From the NCBI GenBank assembly GCA_021777105.1, contig JAIQZQ010000062.1:1-50083 (forward strand): a stretch of DNA of 50,083 bases, written 5' to 3'. The position numbers and the translations under genes were made by a program. This DNA comes from Candidatus Anammoxibacter sp. (lineage in GTDB: Bacteria > Planctomycetota > Brocadiia > Brocadiales > Anammoxibacteraceae). Position 1 is the first letter of the stretch. Each line of letters starts with the position of its first letter. Positions 34,435 to 42,700 of this stretch are shown here, piece by piece. Under the pieces are notes generated by a model. That model searched no databases. It was not told the origin of the DNA and saw only the letters and a program-made list of their open reading frames with translations.

Positions 34435-34468
34435 CAAATGGTTTTTAAAACGTTTCGGAGCAATCTGC
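34435..34468 (+). repeat. Dispersed repeat CAAATGGTTTTTAAAACGTTTC, copy 2
   Basis: Matches 4482-4514 closely, and is followed by TGGATTGATCCAGCC. Upstream, GGATCAGTCTTGTAGACTGATCC (34361-34383) forms another good hairpin. It lies 100 bp before the lysine 2,3-aminomutase start. Confidence 0.55.
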
Positions 34469-34568
34469 TGGATTGATCCAGCCGGATGTGTGTGTGGAAA
34501 TCTGATTTTTCATTTTTCATTTAGATATTTCTATTGAACTCGGCTTGTCGGGATTGGGGGAGCGTGAA

Positions 34569-35831
34569 ATGGAAACCTATCAAAAAACAGATTACCGTAG
34601 CGTTCCACTGTTCAGGAACGTGGAGCCCGGCGACTGGAATAACTGGAAATGGCAGCTTAAAAATGTTATTCGCGATATTCCCACGCTTAAAAAGATAATA
34701 AAAATTGATAGGGAAGAGGAGAGCGAGCTTAAGCTCTGTTTGAAAAGATTCAGGATGGGGATAACTCCATATTACGCATCTTTAATTGATCCCGAATATA
34801 AACGGTGTCCGATACGGCTTCAGGCAGTGCCTAGGATTAATGAGCTGCATGACGATACAGAGGATTCCGATGACCCGTTGGGGGAGGACACGGACTCTCC
34901 TGAACCGGGCATTACCCATAGGTACCCGGACAGGGTTTTGTTGCTTGTGACTCGCGTATGTTCCATGTACTGCCGCCATTGCACGCGCAGGCGTCTGGTT
35001 GGGGATGAAGATACGCATCTCGGCTCCGTCAATCTTGAAAACTGCCTGGAATATATCAGGAGGCATAAAGAGGTAAGAGATGTTCTCATTTCAGGGGGAG
35101 ACCCATTAATGCTTGATGATACAAAACTTGAAACAATAATTAGACAAATCCATATGATTAAGCATGTGGAAATTATTAGGCTGGGCACCAGGACGCCGGT
35201 TGTCATGCCGCAAAGGATTACAAAATCGTTGGTAAGTATGCTGAAAAAATACCATCCGTTTTACATTAACACCCATTTTAACCACCCGAAAGAGATAACG
35301 TCCGAGGCGAGAAAGGCTTGTGAAAGGCTTGCCGACGCCGGCATTCCTGTTGGAAATCAGTCGGTATTGCTAAAAGATGTTAACGACTGCCCTTCAATTA
35401 TGAAGAAGCTGATGCAGGGGTTGTTGATGATACGGGTAAGGCCGTATTACATCTATCAATGCGACCTTTCCAGAGGCATATCTCATTTCAGGACGTCAAT
35501 TACAAAAGGGATGGAGATCATTGAAAATCTGCGCGGGCACACAACAGGAATGGCAACGCCGACATTCGTGGTTGACGCTCCGGGCGGCGGCGGCAAGATT
35601 CCTGTTATGCCGAATTACATTCTTGCTCAATCAGACCGCAGATTCGCGCTAAGAAATTACGAGGGTGTTATTACAACTTACACTCAGCCTGAGGACGTCT
35701 TTTCAGATTGCGGACAATGCCATATTTGCGACGATGATAAATATAAATCAAACGACGGCATTGCCTCGCTACTTAAAGGCGATAAGCTCTGTCTTGAGCC
35801 AAAGAACCTTAAGCGGCGCAGGCGTTTTTAA
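34569..35831 (+). CDS. kamA: L-lysine 2,3-aminomutase
   Basis: A 420-aa radical-SAM, PLP-dependent enzyme converting L-lysine to beta-lysine (3,6-diaminohexanoate). The cluster motif CSMYCRHC lies at residues 131-138, preceded by YPDRVLLLVT and followed by RRRLVGDED and LISGGDPL. VVDAPGGGGKIPVMPNY is the PLP-lysine region. The C-terminal CGQCHICDDD is the family's Cys-rich tail. The ATG at 34569 is chosen because GGGGGAG (34556-34562) lies just upstream. With the lysine 5,6-aminomutase genes that follow, it points to anaerobic lysine degradation rather than beta-lysine osmolyte synthesis, since no AblB acetyltransferase is present. Confidence 0.92.
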   Translation: METYQKTDYRSVPLFRNVEPGDWNNWKWQLKNVIRDIPTLKKIIKIDREEESELKLCLKRFRMGITPYYASLIDPEYKRCPIRLQAVPRINELHDDTEDSDDPLGEDTDSPEPGITHRYPDRVLLLVTRVCSMYCRHCTRRRLVGDEDTHLGSVNLENCLEYIRRHKEVRDVLISGGDPLMLDDTKLETIIRQIHMIKHVEIIRLGTRTPVVMPQRITKSLVSMLKKYHPFYINTHFNHPKEITSEARKACERLADAGIPVGNQSVLLKDVNDCPSIMKKLMQGLLMIRVRPYYIYQCDLSRGISHFRTSITKGMEIIENLRGHTTGMATPTFVVDAPGGGGKIPVMPNYILAQSDRRFALRNYEGVITTYTQPEDVFSDCGQCHICDDDKYKSNDGIASLLKGDKLCLEPKNLKRRRRF

Positions 35832-35890
35832 ACGCGGAGCTGTTTTTAGAAGAGAGCCTGGAAAACAGCAAAGAAAATAAGGGAAAACAA

Positions 35891-37444
35891 ATGGAAAACA
35901 AATTGGGTTTGTCGTTAAAGAAAATTGAAAGGGCGAAATCGCTTGCGCTGAATATTACAAAGCCTGTGCAGTATTTTATTTCATGCCACACTACTACTAC
36001 AATAGAGAGGGCGGCGTTGCGCATACTTGGGGCCGACGGGGTTGACGCTGAAAATGCGCCGGTTGCAAATATCGCGGTTGCTTCGCTTAAAGATAGTCTC
36101 CAATACGGCGCGTCAATGTATTACATAAATGCTTTGATTTGCCAAGATGTTTCACCGGCGGAATTGAACCTTAAGATCGGCAAAGGGCTCGACATATCAA
36201 CAATTGAATTGACAAAACCGCAAAAGATTAAAAATGCGGCCGCTAAACTAATTGCTTCATATAAAAAACAGATTGATAAGAACGTAAAACACAGGGATAA
36301 AAAACTTGAGGAGTTTAAAGAGAACGAGAAGTCGCCATTGCTTTACATTATTGTGGCCACCGGTAATATTCATGAGGATGTTAAACAGGCGCAGGCCGCG
36401 GCTGAACAGGGCGCTGATGTTATAGCCGTGATCCGCGCCACAGCGCAAAGTCTGCTCGACTATGTGCCGCACGGCGCTACGGATGAGGGTTTTTGCGGAA
36501 CTTACGCGACTCAGGAAAACTTCAGGATAATGAGGGCCGCGCTTGATGAGGTTTCTGAAAAAGAGCAAAGGCACATTCGGCTGGTAAACTACTGCTCCGG
36601 CCTCTGCATGCCTGAGATAGCGGCAATGGGCGCGCTTGAGAGGCTGGATATGATGTTGAACGACTCTATGTACGGCATCCTGTTTCGCGATATTAATATG
36701 CAAAGGACGTTTGTTGATCAACATTTCTCCCGTATGATCAACTCGCACGCGGGTATTGTTATAAACACGGGGGAGGATAATTATTTAACAACTTCAGACG
36801 CGTATGAAAAGGCGTACACCGTGCTTGCTTCTCAATTAATCAACGCGCGGTTTGCGGCCAACGCTGGGTTGCCTCCAAGATTGACCGGTCTTGGCCACGC
36901 GTTTGAAATGGACCCGAAGATGGAAAACGGTTTTCTGTATGAACTGGCTCAGGCACGCATGGCGCGGGAGATATTTCCTGATTATCCGTTAAAATATATG
37001 CCTCCGACTAAATTTATGACAGGCAACATATTTAAATCATATGCGGTAAACTCAATGTTTAATTTCGCCTCAAAGGCGACAGGACAATCTATCCACTTGC
37101 TTGGAATATTCACCGAGGCAATACACACCCCGCACATGCAGGATAGATTTTTCGCAATCGACAACGCTAAATACGTGATGAACAATATGGCGGCGTTTTT
37201 TGACGAGATTGAATTTAAAAAGAACGGGATTATTGCCGGCCGAGCTAAAGATGTTCTTGATCAAACTATCGAGTTTTTAAAAACGGTTAAAGAAAAAGGG
37301 TTGTTTAACTCTATTGAAGATGGCCTGTTTGCTGATGTAAAAAGAGATAAGGCCGGAGGCAAAGGATTTGACGGTGTTATTAAAAAGGCTGACGATTACT
37401 GGAACCCGGTTGAGGATTTCCTGGAAAAAGAGCTGGATGTGTAG
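35891..37444 (+). CDS. kamD: Lysine 5,6-aminomutase alpha subunit
   Basis: A 517-aa protein, the usual length for KamD (about 516-521 aa). It is recognised by SCHTTTTIERAALRILG, DGVDAENAPVANIAVASL, YGASMYYINALICQD, EQGADVIAVIRATAQSLLDY and PLKYMPPTKFMTGN. KamD supplies the PLP-binding barrel of the adenosylcobalamin-dependent aminomutase that turns beta-lysine into 3,5-diaminohexanoate. It follows kamA by 59 bp with a weak AAGGGAAA ribosome site. The family name is certain; D-ornithine aminomutase is an alternative but has a different subunit split. Confidence 0.92.
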   Translation: MENKLGLSLKKIERAKSLALNITKPVQYFISCHTTTTIERAALRILGADGVDAENAPVANIAVASLKDSLQYGASMYYINALICQDVSPAELNLKIGKGLDISTIELTKPQKIKNAAAKLIASYKKQIDKNVKHRDKKLEEFKENEKSPLLYIIVATGNIHEDVKQAQAAAEQGADVIAVIRATAQSLLDYVPHGATDEGFCGTYATQENFRIMRAALDEVSEKEQRHIRLVNYCSGLCMPEIAAMGALERLDMMLNDSMYGILFRDINMQRTFVDQHFSRMINSHAGIVINTGEDNYLTTSDAYEKAYTVLASQLINARFAANAGLPPRLTGLGHAFEMDPKMENGFLYELAQARMAREIFPDYPLKYMPPTKFMTGNIFKSYAVNSMFNFASKATGQSIHLLGIFTEAIHTPHMQDRFFAIDNAKYVMNNMAAFFDEIEFKKNGIIAGRAKDVLDQTIEFLKTVKEKGLFNSIEDGLFADVKRDKAGGKGFDGVIKKADDYWNPVEDFLEKELDV

Positions 37445-37579
37445 GTTGGGTAGAATGAAATGAAACCCAACATAAAAAAATTCCGCTTAAAAGCGATTTA
37501 AGAACAATAATTAACAATTTTGATTTTCAAAGTAAAGCGGTGGCAGGAAAGGCGTTAGCCATAGAACACTGCGGGTATG

Positions 37580-37595
37580 GGAGGCTTTAGCCTCC
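37580..37595 (+). promoter_or_regulatory. Small hairpin between kamD and kamE
   Basis: GGAGGC TTTA GCCTCC (37580-37595) is a perfect 6-bp stem followed by ATTTT. It sits 30 bp before the kamE start in a 181-bp gap. It could mask or space the kamE ribosome site or be a weak attenuator. Confidence 0.4.
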
Positions 37596-37625
37596 ATTTT
37601 AAGGGGCCTATGATTGGAGAAAAAC

Positions 37626-38372
37626 ATGTTTATCAAACCATATGGCGACACATTAAATGACGGCGCTGTTCAGCTTTCATTCACATTGCCGGTCGGCGAT
37701 TCTGAAAAGGCGAAGGAGGCGGCGCGCCTGTTTTGTTTAAAGCTAGGATTTAAATCCGCTGAAGTTGTCCACTCTGAATCGCTTGCCCAGGGATTTACAA
37801 TGTTTGTTGTTTACGGATACACAAATTTGAAGATAGATTTTGACAAGGTTGAGATTGATGCCGGGTTTAATGATGATTGCATGAATTTTAACGAGATTAA
37901 CGCGTTTATTAAAAAGAAGATAGGGCGCAAGATTGTAATAGCGGGAGCATGCACAGGATCCGACGCGCATACTGTTTGCCTGGACGCTATTATGAATATG
38001 AAAGGGGTAAACCACCACTTTGGGCTTGAAAGATACCCCATGATACAGACGTATAATCTGGGGTCGCAGGTTCCTAATGATGAGCTTATTGATTGCGCCG
38101 TTAAGGTTAAGGCCGACGCTATCCTTGTCTCGCAGGTTGTGACACAGAAAGATATTCACATAAAGAACATGAAAAACTTCATTAAGCTTTTAAAAAGCAG
38201 AGGAATCCGCAACGATTTTATACTGGTTGTCGGCGGGCCAAAGATAACCAACCGCCTGGCCCTGAAGCTGGATTTTGACGCAGGTTTCGGGCGCGGAACT
38301 TACGCGGAACATGTGGCTGATTTTATTGTTAAAATGTTCGTGGATTTGAATTTCGCTAAACATAAAAGATGA
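37626..38372 (+). CDS. kamE: Lysine 5,6-aminomutase beta subunit (B12-binding)
   Basis: A 248-aa cobalamin-binding subunit. The base-off signature is GSDAHTVCLDAIMNMKG: His115 is the expected axial ligand, and Lys126 is the expected PLP-binding lysine by comparison with the known enzyme. FGLERYPMIQTYNLGSQVPN, DAILVSQVVTQKDIHIKNM and VVGGPKI are family blocks. The usual Gly of DxHxxG is Cys118 here. The ATG at 37626 is used, with GGAG at 37616-37619; an upstream TTG would overlap the ribosome site. It partners with kamD. Confidence 0.92.
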   Translation: MFIKPYGDTLNDGAVQLSFTLPVGDSEKAKEAARLFCLKLGFKSAEVVHSESLAQGFTMFVVYGYTNLKIDFDKVEIDAGFNDDCMNFNEINAFIKKKIGRKIVIAGACTGSDAHTVCLDAIMNMKGVNHHFGLERYPMIQTYNLGSQVPNDELIDCAVKVKADAILVSQVVTQKDIHIKNMKNFIKLLKSRGIRNDFILVVGGPKITNRLALKLDFDAGFGRGTYAEHVADFIVKMFVDLNFAKHKR

Positions 38373-38380
38373 AAAGTGTC

Positions 38381-38438
38381 ACAGGCCTCCTGCCTGTGAT
38401 CAATTGAAACACAGGCAGGAGGCCTGTAACGCTTTTTT
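38381..38438 (+). terminator. Strong hairpin terminator after kamE, also a dispersed repeat
   Basis: ACAGGCCTCCTGCCTGTG (38381-38398) pairs perfectly with CACAGGCAGGAGGCCTGT (38410-38427) around an 11-nt loop, with T6 at 38433-38438. The loop ATCAATTGAAA is nearly that of the repeat at 18554-18613, so this is a repeat-family member placed as terminator. Confidence 0.8.
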
Positions 38439-38534
38439 GCAAGGACAAATTTTAATGTATTTCAAATCAGGGTTAAGTTAAAATGTCGACCGGTATTTTA
38501 TTAATATAAACTAAACCACACTATTCCATATCCA

Positions 38535-39143
38535 ATGAACACAAACAACAAAGAGTTTCAGGTATTTGATCCAAATCCGTCAATAAAGTTCGCTTTAGAG
38601 TTTTTTAAAAAAGTGGGAATATCCGAGTTTGCTTTAATAGGCAAACTTGCAATGTGGGTCTATATTGACGATGAGAGCCGGCATGAGTTTACCAAGGATG
38701 TTGATTTTGCCGTGTTCCTGAAAGAGGCTGAAAAGATTGAGAACGAGGTTAAAAAGCAAAGCCTTAATTTCAGGCATTTGCAAATAGGCGGAATCGGCAT
38801 TAGGGAAAAAGGATTAAATATTGATCTTATTGACAGGCGTTTGAACGGAATTGACGCCCTGTTTATAAAGGCGATTAATGAGGCGTCGGGCAAGGTGTAT
38901 GTTGAAGAGGAAGCCGTTCCTGTTGTTTCGCTGGAATATTTGATTGCCATGAAAATTGTGTCCGGCGAGCCTAAAGACGATAAAGACCTTAAAACATTGC
39001 TGAGTTTAAAAGACTTTGACTATAAAAAAGCCAGGGCGATTGTTAATAGTCATTTGGGGGCCATAACGGCGGAACGGTTGGATGTGTTTGCAAGAGAAGC
39101 CGGCATATTGCCGAAACGCGGGCCGTATACCGAGGGTAGTTAA
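38535..39143 (+). CDS. Nucleotidyltransferase-like protein (DUF6036/AbiEii-like)
   Basis: A 202-aa protein. It has EFALIGKLAMWVY then FTKDVDFAVFL, the GG/DxD region of a nucleotidyltransferase fold with the first Gly pair altered to GK, and later EYLIAMKIVSGEPKDDKDL, a helix seen in AbiEii-like and DUF6036 proteins. The loss of GG suggests reduced or absent catalysis. It has no ribosome site and no obvious toxin partner, and it sits between kamE and the aminotransferase gene without clear connection to either. Confidence 0.6.
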   Translation: MNTNNKEFQVFDPNPSIKFALEFFKKVGISEFALIGKLAMWVYIDDESRHEFTKDVDFAVFLKEAEKIENEVKKQSLNFRHLQIGGIGIREKGLNIDLIDRRLNGIDALFIKAINEASGKVYVEEEAVPVVSLEYLIAMKIVSGEPKDDKDLKTLLSLKDFDYKKARAIVNSHLGAITAERLDVFAREAGILPKRGPYTEGS

Positions 39144-39221
39144 ACCGGCGCTCGTTACAATGCTATGTCAAAAGCGTTACCTATAAATATTGTATATATT
39201 TATGGCAAGCCTGCTTGTTAC

Positions 39222-39353
39222 AAGAGGCTCTGCCTCGCCTTAAACGTTGTTAATTAAATTGGCATTGGCATATTAAGTCGCCATTTGTTGATCATAGCGA
39301 AAAGAGGCAGAGCCTCTTAGCACACCCAGTTACAAGGCAGGAGCCTTGTAACT
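39222..39353. repeat. Nested palindromes upstream of the aminotransferase gene
   Basis: AAGAGGCTCTGCCTC (39222-39236) is inverted at 39305-39319 (GAGGCAGAGCCTCTT). A compact hairpin GTTACAAGGC/GCCTTGTAAC follows at 39330-39353, ending 45 bp before the next start codon. Both are perfect. Confidence 0.6.
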
Positions 39354-39398
39354 AGTATAAACGTAAATGATGAAAAGCCTTTTGAAATAGGAAAAACC

Positions 39399-40664
39399 AT
39401 GTCAAATAAAGAGAAATTAAACATATCAAAAAGCGTTGAACTGTTTGACGCCGGCAAGAAGCTGATACCGGGAGGGGTGTTGGGCATACGGAGACCCTAC
39501 AATTTTGTGGAAGGCGAGTACCCCGTGTTTGTGGAATCAGGCAAGGGCGGACGCGTTATTGATGTTGACGGCAATGAATATATTGATTTCCTTTGCGCAT
39601 ACGGCCCTATAATTCTTGGATACAGAGAGGATGAGGTAGACGATGCGGTAGTCGCTCAGATCAGGGATAAGGGGTTCTGTTTTTCGCTTACCCAAAAATA
39701 TCAAAATCTACTTGCTGAAAAACTTAATGAGCTTGTGCCTTGCGCGGAGATGTCTATCTTTGTCAAGACCGGGTCGGACGCGACATCAACCGCTATCCGG
39801 CTGGCAAGAGGCTACACTGACAGAACGGCTGTGATGCGATGCGGTTATCACGGCTGGCACGACTGGTGTGTTGAGGTAAAAGGCGGCGTGCCTGAAAAAC
39901 TTTATGAAGATGTTTACGAATTTAATTACAACGATATTGATTCGCTTAAGGTTTTGATGTCTAAACACGGGGATGAAACGGCGGCTATAATTATGACCCC
40001 ATTCGGCCATCCCCTTGCGCATAAAATGGAGGAGCCGAAACCGGGCTTCCTGGAAGAGGCAAAGTCAATTGCCGAAAAACATGGCGCAGTTCTTATTTTT
40101 GACGAGATTCGAACCGGTTTCAGGATATCAATGGGCGGGGCGCAAAAATATTACGGCGTTACGCCGGACTTGGCCTGTTTCGGCAAAGCCATGGCCAACG
40201 GCTACTCAATCGGCGCGGTTACCGGCAAATCCGAGATTATGAAAAAGGGCGAAAAGGATGTGTTTATATCCTCCACATTTTTCCCAAACAGCCTTTCATA
40301 TATTGCCGCATTAAAAACAATCGAAATACTTGAACGCGACAATGTTCTTGAAAAGATATGGCAAAAAGGCGCAGGTTTTATGGAAAGAGTTCAAAAGGTT
40401 ATTGATAAATATGGCACCGGCGCGGAACTAAGCGGAATTCCGCCTATGTTTTTTGTCACTTTTAAAAAGGATGCCCAAAAAACTTACAAAAAAAGACGCA
40501 TGGATTTTTACGCCCAACTTATAAGAAGAGGAGTCTTCATGCACCCGTACCACCACGGCTATATTGCCTATAGGCATACCGGTGAAGATATAGATAAAAC
40601 AGTCAACGCTATTGATGATGCTCTTGAATATGTTCAGGTGGAATGGGGTGATTTGAAATTATGA
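39399..40664 (+). CDS. Class III aminotransferase (glutamate-1-semialdehyde aminomutase-like)
   Basis: A 421-aa PLP enzyme. Family marks are ELFDAGKKLIPGGV, VKTGSDATSTAIRLAR, YHGWHDW, LIFDEIRTGFRI and the PLP lysine in DLACFGKAMANGYSIGA (about residues 258-274). It resembles glutamate-1-semialdehyde aminomutase but no haem-synthesis gene is nearby. Its position behind the lysine aminomutase genes suggests that it removes an amino group from a diaminohexanoate intermediate. That would replace or supplement the 3,5-diaminohexanoate dehydrogenase of the known pathway; this is inference only. Confidence 0.85.
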   Translation: MSNKEKLNISKSVELFDAGKKLIPGGVLGIRRPYNFVEGEYPVFVESGKGGRVIDVDGNEYIDFLCAYGPIILGYREDEVDDAVVAQIRDKGFCFSLTQKYQNLLAEKLNELVPCAEMSIFVKTGSDATSTAIRLARGYTDRTAVMRCGYHGWHDWCVEVKGGVPEKLYEDVYEFNYNDIDSLKVLMSKHGDETAAIIMTPFGHPLAHKMEEPKPGFLEEAKSIAEKHGAVLIFDEIRTGFRISMGGAQKYYGVTPDLACFGKAMANGYSIGAVTGKSEIMKKGEKDVFISSTFFPNSLSYIAALKTIEILERDNVLEKIWQKGAGFMERVQKVIDKYGTGAELSGIPPMFFVTFKKDAQKTYKKRRMDFYAQLIRRGVFMHPYHHGYIAYRHTGEDIDKTVNAIDDALEYVQVEWGDLKL

Positions 40665-40669
40665 AATTA

Positions 40670-41578
40670 CTAAGAACGTGTTAAGTATATAACCCATAAA
40701 ATATAACGGAATTTCCATATGAAGCGGATTTTGTCCGGCCATGGTTGTATCCTTGATAAATCGTGGAAAAACCATATCTTGCCTATTCGCCGCGTAAGTT
40801 GGCGTTCGTAAATATCATTGCTTTTTGCGTAACGGCTCAGCAAACGAGGCGGCTGTATATCATTAAACGTGATATTTTTGCGTATTAGACTATCTGGAAG
40901 TTTGTGGACTGTATGATATGGGCCGGTTAAAAGGTAGACTCCATGATCTTTAGCGGACATGGTTTGCAGTACTCGGAACCAGAAGTCTATGCCTTCAAAA
41001 ACGTATGATGTTTCATCGTATGCTACGGATTTAATTAACGATCTCCGCGCAATTGCATTGCTGCCGGGGCCAAGGGTAAATGTGCGGTCAAATACAAACA
41101 TTAATGGTTTATCCAACTTGTGAAGATCCCGTGAAACAGGTAGAAGCCATGGCCTGTGTGTTTCAGGCGCGGGCCTGATAACATTGTCCGGCATCATGCG
41201 GTATCCTAAAATAATCATATCCGCGTTCCATCCTTGGACAGCTTCATTAACACGCTTCAATAGCTCGGGGTGGTATTCATCATCCGCGTCCAGGAAAGAG
41301 ACAAAATCTCCTGAAGCTTCCTTTAAACCTATATTTCTTGCATGGCCCGGACCGCGGTTAACTTCTGAAAAGATAATTAGTGAATGTATGCCGGTTGCGT
41401 CAGTGTTGTGTTTGTTGAAAAAATGGCGGGCAATGTCTGCGCCGCCGTCCGTGCTTGCGTCGTCAACCACAATGATTTCATATGGGGAGTGTGTTTGCCT
41501 GTAAAGAGCGTTTAAAGCCCGTTCAATATACTGCGCTTTGTTATATAGAGGTATAATGACGGAGACTTTTATTGACAT
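40670..41578 (-). CDS. GT2 family glycosyltransferase A
   Basis: A 302-aa GT-A-fold glycosyltransferase. It shows VSVIIPLYNKAQYIERAL, IIVVDDASTDGG, GPGHARNIGL and the DxD-bearing SFLDADDEYHP (about residues 91-101). The C-terminal block FEGIDFWFRVLQ..LLTGPYHTVHKLPDSLIRK is shared with the glycosyltransferase at 44985-45908, so the two are paralogues. It overlaps the upstream GshB-like gene by 10 bp and is the last gene of a minus-strand operon. Donor and acceptor sugars are unknown. Confidence 0.85.
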   Translation of the reverse strand: MSIKVSVIIPLYNKAQYIERALNALYRQTHSPYEIIVVDDASTDGGADIARHFFNKHNTDATGIHSLIIFSEVNRGPGHARNIGLKEASGDFVSFLDADDEYHPELLKRVNEAVQGWNADMIILGYRMMPDNVIRPAPETHRPWLLPVSRDLHKLDKPLMFVFDRTFTLGPGSNAIARRSLIKSVAYDETSYVFEGIDFWFRVLQTMSAKDHGVYLLTGPYHTVHKLPDSLIRKNITFNDIQPPRLLSRYAKSNDIYERQLTRRIGKIWFFHDLSRIQPWPDKIRFIWKFRYILWVIYLTRS

Positions 41579-42594
41579 TGCAAAATGCTTTCGCCCGGGC
41601 CGATCTTTATCATGTATTTAAGCAGCTCGTCTGTTGTTTTGGACATGATATCCTGTTTTAATATTTCATGAATAGAGTAAAAACCTCCGGGGCAACATGT
41701 GTTGACCTCGGATAGCACACGCTTGTCTTGTTTGCCGATCAGCGTGTCGAGTCCGTAAATAGCAATGCCTCTGGGCTCAAGTTTTTCGTTCATATATTCA
41801 ACCATCTCATATTCCTCTGGTTCTATATCTGCGGTGTGTCTGGTTCCTCCGCTTGAGGTGTTGCACAACCAGCTTCCCTGAGCGGGCATCCTTAGCATCG
41901 CTCCGACTATTTTATTATTAACGACAAGTATGCGTTTGTCGCCCTCATAAACACGCGGCAAATACTCCATTGCAACAAACGGCCCTTGTTCCTCAATGAT
42001 CTCTTTCAATTTATATAAAGCCTCAAAAAGATCATAATTTTCATCTCCTATCCAAAGCCGGTCTGCTCGAATCTGTAAATTAAATTGTCCTCCGTACCCT
42101 ACGCAAGGTTTTAACACTATTGGAAAAAAGCTGTAAAATTCAATGACGTCCTTGATAGAGCGGCACAACTTCACTAACGGTGTAACTTTAGGCAGCCCAA
42201 GCATTAACATTTTTGATTCTGTATGCTTTATCCCGGCAGGGTTGTTGATAACGCGTTTGCCGTTAAAATATTTATCGATATAAAAAAGAAAATCCAGATC
42301 CATGGGCAATGTCCTGAGGAATAAAAAATGGAAATCGGATACGTTACGCGGCTCGGCGCTTTCAGTAAACATGGTCTCACGCTTTTCGTAGATAAAATCA
42401 GGGCTTGGCTTTACACACCAGATTCTGCTAAAATCCTCCCCTCCGGCAAACTGGGCGTTTTTGTAATAGCCTAAACTGGCGGTAAATACTTCAAGCTCAG
42501 GACAACTATCCAGCGCGCGGGACAATAGATAAACAGAGTCAAAATAAGCGTGCGTTGTATGGTCGGTAAGGAATAAAACTTTAATTGTATTCAT
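41569..42594 (-). CDS. Glutathione-synthetase-like ATP-grasp ligase
   Basis: A 341-aa ATP-grasp protein with GshB/RimK-like order: VINNPAGIKHTESKMLML, then IVLKPCVGYGGQ (ATP-binding, about residues 157-168), VAMEYLPRVYEGDKRILVVN, ARMP-like LRMPAQGSW, a glycine-rich SSGGTRHT, and the metal-binding LSEVNTCCPGGF (about 311-322). It should form an amide bond between a carboxylate and an amine using ATP. There is no gamma-glutamylcysteine synthetase nearby, so glutathione synthesis is unlikely. It is the middle gene of the minus-strand operon, between the permuted ATP-grasp gene and a glycosyltransferase. Confidence 0.8.
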   Translation of the reverse strand: MNTIKVLFLTDHTTHAYFDSVYLLSRALDSCPELEVFTASLGYYKNAQFAGGEDFSRIWCVKPSPDFIYEKRETMFTESAEPRNVSDFHFLFLRTLPMDLDFLFYIDKYFNGKRVINNPAGIKHTESKMLMLGLPKVTPLVKLCRSIKDVIEFYSFFPIVLKPCVGYGGQFNLQIRADRLWIGDENYDLFEALYKLKEIIEEQGPFVAMEYLPRVYEGDKRILVVNNKIVGAMLRMPAQGSWLCNTSSGGTRHTADIEPEEYEMVEYMNEKLEPRGIAIYGLDTLIGKQDKRVLSEVNTCCPGGFYSIHEILKQDIMSKTTDELLKYMIKIGPGESILQCQ

Positions 42595-42700
42595 TGCGCG
42601 TTAAGCTCTCAACTTCCTTGTGTATTAATCTTCATTATTGCAGCTAGCCGAATCTTGTTGGCGATGATTTTTCGGCTGCATAGGATTCGTGTCCCTGCGT

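Noticed and set aside
34500..34568. Longer lysine 2,3-aminomutase starting at the TTG at 34545
   Set aside because: That start would place the GGGGGAG ribosome site inside the coding region; the ATG at 34569 is correctly spaced.
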